From contig CAKPRX010000076.1 in assembly GCA_934183135.1 (NCBI GenBank), forward strand, positions 1-10,657: a stretch of 10,657 nucleotides of DNA. Direction: 5' to 3'. The notes under the pieces are model-generated. The model saw only the letters and a list, made by a program, of their open reading frames with translations, was not told the DNA's origin and ran no database searches. Origin of the DNA: an uncultured Prevotella sp. (GTDB lineage: Bacteria; Bacteroidota; Bacteroidia; Bacteroidales; Bacteroidaceae). Positions 5,711 to 10,657 of this stretch are shown here, in pieces; position 1 is the first letter of the stretch, and every line of letters begins with the position of its first letter. The translations under genes were made by a program, and so were the position numbers.

Positions 5711-6733
5711 ATGGGATTTTTTTCATTTATTCAGGAAATTGCGATGGACCTTGGCACCGCCAACACTATCATTATCAGTGATGATAAGATAGTGGTAGAC
5801 GAGCCATCGGTGGTGGCCCTCAACCGCGCGGACGGCAAGATGATAGCCGTGGGCCAGAAGGCCAAGATGATGTACGAGAAGACGAACGACAACATACGTA
5901 CGGTGCGTCCGCTGCGCGATGGCGTGATAGCCGACTTCTCAGCCTGCGAGCAGATGATGCGTGGTCTGATCAAGATGGTACACACGGGCAGCCGCCTGTT
6001 CTCTCCCTCGCTGCGTATGGTCATCGGTGTTCCCTCGGGGTCTACCGAGGTGGAGCTGCGCGCTGTGCGCGACAGCGCCGAGCATGCCGACGGGCGCGAC
6101 GTGTACCTCATCTTCGAGCCTATGGCTGCCGCCATCGGTATAGGTATCGATGTTGAGGCTCCAGAGGGTAACATGATAGTAGACATCGGCGGTGGCAGCA
6201 CCGAGATAGCCGTCATCTCGTTAGGGGGCATCGTGTCTAACAACTCGATACGTATAGCCGGCGACGACCTGACAGCCGATATCCAGGAGTACATGAGCCG
6301 CCAGCACAACGTGAAAGTGTCTGAACGTATGGCCGAACGCATTAAGATACACGTGGGCTCTGCCCTGACAGACCTGGGCGAAGAGGCTCCCGAGGACTAC
6401 GTGGTTCATGGCCCCAACCGTATCACGGCACTGCCCATGGAGGTGCCCGTATGCTACCAGGAGATAGCCCACTGTCTGGACAAGACCGTGGCCAAGATAG
6501 AGAACGCTGTGCTCTCGGCCCTGGAGAACACGCCGCCTGAGCTGTATGCCGATATTGTCAAGAACGGTATCTACCTCAGTGGTGGCGGTGCCTTGCTCCG
6601 CGGCCTCGACCGTCGCCTCCAGGAGAAAATCAACATCCCGTTCCATATCGCTGAAGACCCGCTGCACAGCGTGGCCCGCGGTGCCGGCGTGGCATTGAAG
6701 AACGTGGACAAGTTCTCCTTCCTGATGCGCTAA
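5711..6733 (+). CDS. mreB: Rod shape-determining protein MreB (bacterial actin)
   Basis: The 340-residue product is full length for MreB. It shows the actin-fold ATP-binding motifs: phosphate-1 DLGTANT (13-19), phosphate-2 DIGGGSTE (158-165), and the adenosine-site LSGGGALLRGL (289-299). The N-terminus MGFFSFIQEIA is short and could be the amphipathic membrane-binding part. MreB forms membrane-bound antiparallel filaments that orient the elongation machinery and so set cell width and rod shape. It is the first gene of the mreBCD-PBP2-rodA cluster, 88 bases after purH and 5 bases before mreC. FEPMAAAIGIGIDVEAPEGNM is typical of MreB rather than DnaK or FtsA. Confidence 0.97.
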   Translation: MGFFSFIQEIAMDLGTANTIIISDDKIVVDEPSVVALNRADGKMIAVGQKAKMMYEKTNDNIRTVRPLRDGVIADFSACEQMMRGLIKMVHTGSRLFSPSLRMVIGVPSGSTEVELRAVRDSAEHADGRDVYLIFEPMAAAIGIGIDVEAPEGNMIVDIGGGSTEIAVISLGGIVSNNSIRIAGDDLTADIQEYMSRQHNVKVSERMAERIKIHVGSALTDLGEEAPEDYVVHGPNRITALPMEVPVCYQEIAHCLDKTVAKIENAVLSALENTPPELYADIVKNGIYLSGGGALLRGLDRRLQEKINIPFHIAEDPLHSVARGAGVALKNVDKFSFLMR

Positions 6734-6738
6734 GACCC

Positions 6739-7605
6739 ATGCGGAACCTGTTAGAGTTTCTGAACAAGTACAATCATTGGTTCCTCTTCGTCTTATTCGA
6801 GGTCATTGGTTTGGTGCTGTTAGTCCATGGCAACAGCTATCAGGGCAGCGTGTGGTTCTCGTCGGCCAATGCTGTAGCCGGAAAGGTCTATGAGTGGGAT
6901 GCCAGGGTGGCCTCTTACTTTGCACTGGCCAAGACCAACGAGACCCTTACCCTGCGTAACATAGCGCTGGACCGCCAGGTGCAGGCGCTTACCGACCAGT
7001 TGGCCAATGTACACGCGGACAGTACGCTGATAGCCCGGGTAAAGGCCCAGGGCCTGGAGGGCTATCGGCTCATACCTGCCAAGGTGATAGACAACTCGGT
7101 GTCGGAGCAGGACAACCTGATTACCATAGACCGCGGAGCTGCCGATGGCGTGCGTAAGGACATGGGCGTGGTAAGCGGCAGTGGTGTGGTAGGCATCGTG
7201 TACCTGGTGTCGGCCCACTACGCCGTGGTGATACCCGTTCTCAACAGCCAGTCCAATATCAGCTGTACGATACAGGGCCGGGGCTACTTCGGCTATCTCC
7301 ACTGGACGGGCGGCTACACCCACATGGCCTACGTAGACGATGTGCCACGCCACGCGCGGTTCAGCAAGAGCGACAACATCGTTACCAGTGGCTACTCGGC
7401 CGTCTTCCCTGCTGGTATTATGGTGGGCAAGATACGCTACGTGTTCAACTCGCCCGACGGGCTCTCTTATCGCCTCAAGATACAGTTGGCTACCGACTTC
7501 GCCAACCTGCGCGATGTGTGTGTGATAGACAACTCGCAGCTGCACGAGCGCATCAATATTCTCAATGCCGCTAAGGATTCTATTCAAGTTAAAGAGAAGG
7601 ATTAA
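6739..7605 (+). CDS. mreC: Rod shape-determining protein MreC
   Basis: The 288-residue product has a short cytoplasmic start, one membrane segment (about 13-30, HWFLFVLFEVIGLVLLVHG), a predicted coiled coil (about 65-90, ETLTLRNIALDRQVQALTDQL) and a C-terminal beta-rich periplasmic part (about 105-270). That part contains the repeated MreC signatures NLITIDRGAADGVRKDMGVV, VVGIV and NIVTSGYSAVFPAGIMVG. MreC dimers lie along the inner membrane and activate PBP2 within the elongasome. The start follows the mreB stop by 5 bases and mreD begins 2 bases after its stop, indicating co-transcription. Confidence 0.95.
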   Translation: MRNLLEFLNKYNHWFLFVLFEVIGLVLLVHGNSYQGSVWFSSANAVAGKVYEWDARVASYFALAKTNETLTLRNIALDRQVQALTDQLANVHADSTLIARVKAQGLEGYRLIPAKVIDNSVSEQDNLITIDRGAADGVRKDMGVVSGSGVVGIVYLVSAHYAVVIPVLNSQSNISCTIQGRGYFGYLHWTGGYTHMAYVDDVPRHARFSKSDNIVTSGYSAVFPAGIMVGKIRYVFNSPDGLSYRLKIQLATDFANLRDVCVIDNSQLHERINILNAAKDSIQVKEKD

Positions 7606-7607
7606 CG

Positions 7608-8108
7608 ATGAACTTTGGGATAGTAAAGGAGATACTGCTGTTTGTCCTGATACTTCTGGCGCAGGTGCTGGTGCTCAACCATATCCACTTGTTTGACTGC
7701 GCCACGCCTCTGCTATATATATATATGGTGATGCGTTTCAGACGCGACTACCCCCGGTGGGCGATGCTCCTCTCCTGCTTTGTTATGGGAATGGTGCTCG
7801 ACATCTTTGCCAACACGCCGGGCATGGCCACCGTCTCCCTGACGCTCATGGGGTTCGTGCGTCCTTATCTGCTCATGCCCTTTCTTACCCGCGATGCTGC
7901 CGACGACATGGAGCCGGCGATAGCCACGCTGGGCATGGCAAGCTATGTGTACTACACCCTGATAACGGTATTTCTTTACTGCCTTGTGTTTTTTACGGTC
8001 GAGGCGTTCTGCTTCTTTAACTGGCCCCAGTGGCTGGCGTGTGTCTTGGCAAGCACCGTGCTTACCACCCTGCTGATATTGGTTATCGAAAACGCAAGGA
8101 AGCTGTAA
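7608..8108 (+). CDS. mreD: Rod shape-determining membrane protein MreD
   Basis: This 166-residue, strongly hydrophobic protein has about five membrane segments, starting with EILLFVLILLAQVLVLNHIHL, and includes GMVLDIFANTPGMATVSLTLMGFVRPYL, the conserved region of the MreD family. MreD works with MreC as an integral membrane part of the elongasome. Its length is normal for the family. It starts 2 bases after mreC and its stop codon is followed directly by the ATG of the PBP2 gene. An alternating TA run of 13 bases (7714-7726) encodes part of its second hydrophobic segment (YIYM). Confidence 0.93.
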   Translation: MNFGIVKEILLFVLILLAQVLVLNHIHLFDCATPLLYIYMVMRFRRDYPRWAMLLSCFVMGMVLDIFANTPGMATVSLTLMGFVRPYLLMPFLTRDAADDMEPAIATLGMASYVYYTLITVFLYCLVFFTVEAFCFFNWPQWLACVLASTVLTTLLILVIENARKL

Positions 8109-9959
8109 ATGAAAGACTTCAACCTGGAGAAACGCCGCTTCGTCATAGCTGGGGTGGCCGTCACGGTGGTACTGGTGTACATCGTGAGGCTCTTTACGCT
8201 CCAGCTGCTGAGCGATGACTACAAGCGCAATGCCGACAGCAACGCGTTTCTCAAGAAAGTGGAGTACCCTTCACGTGGTGTCATCTACGACCGTAACGGG
8301 CAGCTGCTGGTCTACAATCAGCCTGCCTACGACATCATGGTTATCATGAACGAAGAGAAGGGCCACCTGGACACCCTTGAGTTCTGTAATGCCCTGGGCA
8401 TCACCAAGGAGTTTTTTATCCAGCGCATGAACGACATCAAGGACCGGGACAAGAACCCCGGCTACTCGCGCTTTACCCAGCAGCTCTTCCTGCCCCAGCT
8501 CTCAGACCAGGAGTTCAGCAGGTTTCGTGAGAAGATGTTCCGTTTCCCTGGCTTCTATGTCCAGAAGCGCAGCATCCGTCAGTACCAGTACCCCAACGCT
8601 GCCCATGTCCTGGGCGACGTGGCCGAAGTGTCGCAGGCCAATATAGATGAGGACGACTACTACCAGCTGGGCGACTATATCGGCAAGCAGGGTGTCGAGA
8701 AGTCGTATGAGGAGCAGCTCCGTGGCGAGAAAGGCATCCAGATACTGCTGCGCGACGCCCACGGACGCATCCAGGGCAGCTATCAGAAAGGCAAACTGGA
8801 CCGCCGCCCCGTGGCCGGCAAAGACCTTACCCTCAGTATAGACATCAAGCTGCAGGCCCTTGGCGAGCGGCTCCTTGAAGGCAAGATAGGCTCTATTGTA
8901 GCTATCGAGCCGTCGACGGGCGAGGTGCTCTGCATGGTGTCGTCGCCCACTTACGACCCGCGGATACTGGTGGGCCGCCAGCGCGGAAAGAACCACAAGG
9001 CGCTCATGCACAATGTGTGGAAACCCCTGCTTAACCGCTCGACCATGGGACAGTACCCGCCGGGCTCCACGTTCAAGACCTCGCAGGCCCTGACGTTCCT
9101 GACCGAGGGCATCGTGTCGCCAGGCACCGCCTTTCCCTGTCACCGTGGGTTCTACTGCCGTGGCCTGCATGTGGGGTGCCACTCCCATGCCTCGCCTATA
9201 GCCCTGGTCGATGCCATCGGTACCTCGTGTAACGCCTACTTCTGCTGGGGGCTCTACTATATGGTCGGCAACCGCCGTAAGTACCACAGCAGCTTTGAGG
9301 CCCTTGACACCTGGCGCGATTATATGAAGAGTATGGGTTTCGGTTACAAGCTCGGCATAGACCTGCCTGGCGAGAAGCGCGGCTTCATCCCCAACGGGCA
9401 GTTTTACGACAAGGCTTACCACGGCTCGTGGAACGGGCTGACGGTCATATCCATATCCATAGGGCAGGGCGAGGTAAACCTGACGCCGCTGCAGATAGCC
9501 AACCTGTGTGCCACCATAGCCAACCGGGGCTACTACTATACACCCCACGTGGTGCGCAAGGTTCAGGGCGAGCCGCTGGACACGGCCTTTACGCGGAGGC
9601 ATTACACCAAGGCGTCGCGGAGGGCCTACAACTATGTGGTGGCCGGCATGCGCGCCTCGGTGCTGCGCGGTACGAGCCGGTCTATGAACCGTAGCGACTA
9701 CGAGGCGTGTGGCAAGACCGGTACGGCCCAGAACAGGGGGCACGACCACTCTGTGTTTATGGGCTTTGCCCCCATGAACAATCCGCGGATAGCCATAGCG
9801 GTGTACGTGGAGAACGGTGGCTGGGGCGCCGACTATGGTGTGCCCATCGGCGACCTGATGATGGAACAGTATATTAAGGGTAAGCTGTCGCCGGCCTCAG
9901 AGGCGCGCGCGGCGGTATTCCAGAAGAAACGAATAGCTTATGGCTCCAGTAGCAGATAG
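8109..9959 (+). CDS. mrdA: Penicillin-binding protein 2 (elongation-specific transpeptidase)
   Basis: The 616-residue product has a short cytoplasmic start, one membrane anchor (about 11-33), a pedestal domain (about 50-230, beginning VEYPSRGVIYDRNGQLL) and a transpeptidase domain with all three active-site motifs: SxxK at S320-TF-K323 (PGSTFK), SxN at S373-C-N375, and KTG at K536-T-G538 (GKTGTAQ). It cross-links peptidoglycan in the periplasm during sidewall growth and works as a pair with RodA, encoded next. DLPGEKRGFIPN and ISIGQGEVNLTPLQ are typical class B PBP2 sequences. Between SxxK and SxN lies a Cys/His cluster (C344, C350, C357, H358, H360) where zinc binding is possible. The start codon abuts the mreD stop and the 3' end overlaps rodA by 20 bases. 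The symbol pbpA is also used. Confidence 0.96.
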   Translation: MKDFNLEKRRFVIAGVAVTVVLVYIVRLFTLQLLSDDYKRNADSNAFLKKVEYPSRGVIYDRNGQLLVYNQPAYDIMVIMNEEKGHLDTLEFCNALGITKEFFIQRMNDIKDRDKNPGYSRFTQQLFLPQLSDQEFSRFREKMFRFPGFYVQKRSIRQYQYPNAAHVLGDVAEVSQANIDEDDYYQLGDYIGKQGVEKSYEEQLRGEKGIQILLRDAHGRIQGSYQKGKLDRRPVAGKDLTLSIDIKLQALGERLLEGKIGSIVAIEPSTGEVLCMVSSPTYDPRILVGRQRGKNHKALMHNVWKPLLNRSTMGQYPPGSTFKTSQALTFLTEGIVSPGTAFPCHRGFYCRGLHVGCHSHASPIALVDAIGTSCNAYFCWGLYYMVGNRRKYHSSFEALDTWRDYMKSMGFGYKLGIDLPGEKRGFIPNGQFYDKAYHGSWNGLTVISISIGQGEVNLTPLQIANLCATIANRGYYYTPHVVRKVQGEPLDTAFTRRHYTKASRRAYNYVVAGMRASVLRGTSRSMNRSDYEACGKTGTAQNRGHDHSVFMGFAPMNNPRIAIAVYVENGGWGADYGVPIGDLMMEQYIKGKLSPASEARAAVFQKKRIAYGSSSR

Positions 9960-10657
9960 ACAACCGCAGGGCGTATTCAGGGCCCTGGACAAGTGGACGG
10001 TGGGCATCTATGTGGCCCTGCTGGTCTTTGGGTGGATCAGTGTGTGCGGTGCCAGCTACACGTATGGCAGCACGGACATATTCAGCATGAGCAGCCGCTC
10101 GGGCATGCAGATCGTGTGGATAGGCACGTCGCTGGCGTTGGGTTTTGTCATCATGATGACCGACGACCGTATGTACAGCACCTTTGCCTACCTCATCTAT
10201 GGGGCACTGCTGCTCTTGCTCTTCGTAACCATCTTTAACCCACACGAAATCAAGGGCTCGCGCTCATGGCTGGTACTGGGCCCGCTACGCCTGCAGCCCG
10301 CCGAGTTTGCCAAGTTTGCCACGGCGCTCGCGGTGGCCAAGCTGATGAGCTCGTATGGGTTCGACATACACCGGTGGAAGGACTTTGCCATGGCCATAGG
10401 CGTGGTGCTGCTGCCTATGCTCTTCATCGTGGGGCAGAAGGAGACGGGCTCGGCCCTGGTGTACCTGTCTTTCTTCCTGATGTTTTACCGCGAGGGCATG
10501 CAGGGCGGCATACTCTTTACCGGGGTGGCCATGGTGATATACTTTGTGGTGGGGGTGAAGTACGAGCACATCCTGCTGCTGGACACGCCCACCTCGGTGG
10601 GCAAGTTTGTGGTGCTGCTGCTGGTGCAGATATTCTCGGTGGGCATGGTACACTCGT
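9940..10657 (+). CDS. rodA: RodA, SEDS peptidoglycan glycosyltransferase (cut by right edge)
   Basis: From ATG 9940, 239 complete codons remain open to the window end. The product has a hydrophilic start (MAPVADRQPQGVFRALDKW), membrane segments at about 18-37, 55-73, 79-98, 148-165, 170-183, 190-205 and 220-238, and the RodA signature IKGSRSWLVLGPLRLQPAEF (104-123). GQKETGSALVY (165-175) stands where many RodA proteins have QPDLGTALV; I recall similar forms in Bacteroidetes. RodA polymerises lipid II into glycan strands in partnership with PBP2. The ATG lies within the last 20 bases of the PBP2 gene in another frame, suggesting translational coupling. The C-terminal part, including the catalytic Asp known in this family, lies outside the window. 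Confidence 0.94.
   Translation, partial: MAPVADRQPQGVFRALDKWTVGIYVALLVFGWISVCGASYTYGSTDIFSMSSRSGMQIVWIGTSLALGFVIMMTDDRMYSTFAYLIYGALLLLLFVTIFNPHEIKGSRSWLVLGPLRLQPAEFAKFATALAVAKLMSSYGFDIHRWKDFAMAIGVVLLPMLFIVGQKETGSALVYLSFFLMFYREGMQGGILFTGVAMVIYFVVGVKYEHILLLDTPTSVGKFVVLLLVQIFSVGMVHS

Noticed and set aside
8502..9749. 415-codon open frame on the minus strand opposite the PBP2 gene
   Set aside because: Same kind of antisense shadow; no motif, promoter or plausible start context.

Overview
The window looks like chromosomal DNA of a GC-rich member of the Bacteroidales, most likely Prevotellaceae-like. Three sequence signs point there: TAnnTTTG-type -7 promoter elements in AT-rich gaps (minus strand 477-484; plus strand 2247-2254 and 4994-5001), no Shine-Dalgarno sequences ahead of the starts, and the gene order purH-mreB-mreC-mreD-PBP2-rodA, which I recall as typical of this group. 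Genus-level placement is inference.

Left part (1-4913): the 5' portion of a rhamnulokinase gene (rhaB, minus strand) runs off the left edge. A 270-base divergent gap separates it from a COG0523/CobW-type metal-chaperone GTPase gene carrying a very His/Asp-rich insert. A 404-base gap follows; it holds an unusually extensive inverted-repeat structure (about 2027-2176), then a promoter and leader for a secreted GH31 alpha-glycosidase gene (2397-4913). A good intrinsic terminator (4941-4968) closes this unit.

Right part (4994-10657): a promoter drives a short purH that encodes only the IMP cyclohydrolase domain (197 aa), without the AICAR formyltransferase half. After 88 bases comes the cell-elongation cluster mreB, mreC, mreD, the PBP2 transpeptidase gene, and rodA, which is cut by the right edge. 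Spacings of 5, 2, 0 and -20 bases indicate one tightly coupled operon. MreB filaments, the MreC/MreD membrane scaffold, the PBP2 transpeptidase and the RodA glycosyltransferase together form the elongasome (Rod complex) that builds sidewall peptidoglycan.

Most of the window is ordinary housekeeping and carbohydrate-use DNA; I see no phage, transposase, CRISPR array, tRNA or rRNA. The points worth a second look are the ~150-nt hairpin-forming element, the domain-sized PurH, the His/Asp-rich chaperone with an altered G4 motif, the unusual GH31 nucleophile motif, a Cys/His cluster in PBP2 that may bind zinc, and dyad symmetry over two promoters. I did not find convincing evidence of a wholly new system.
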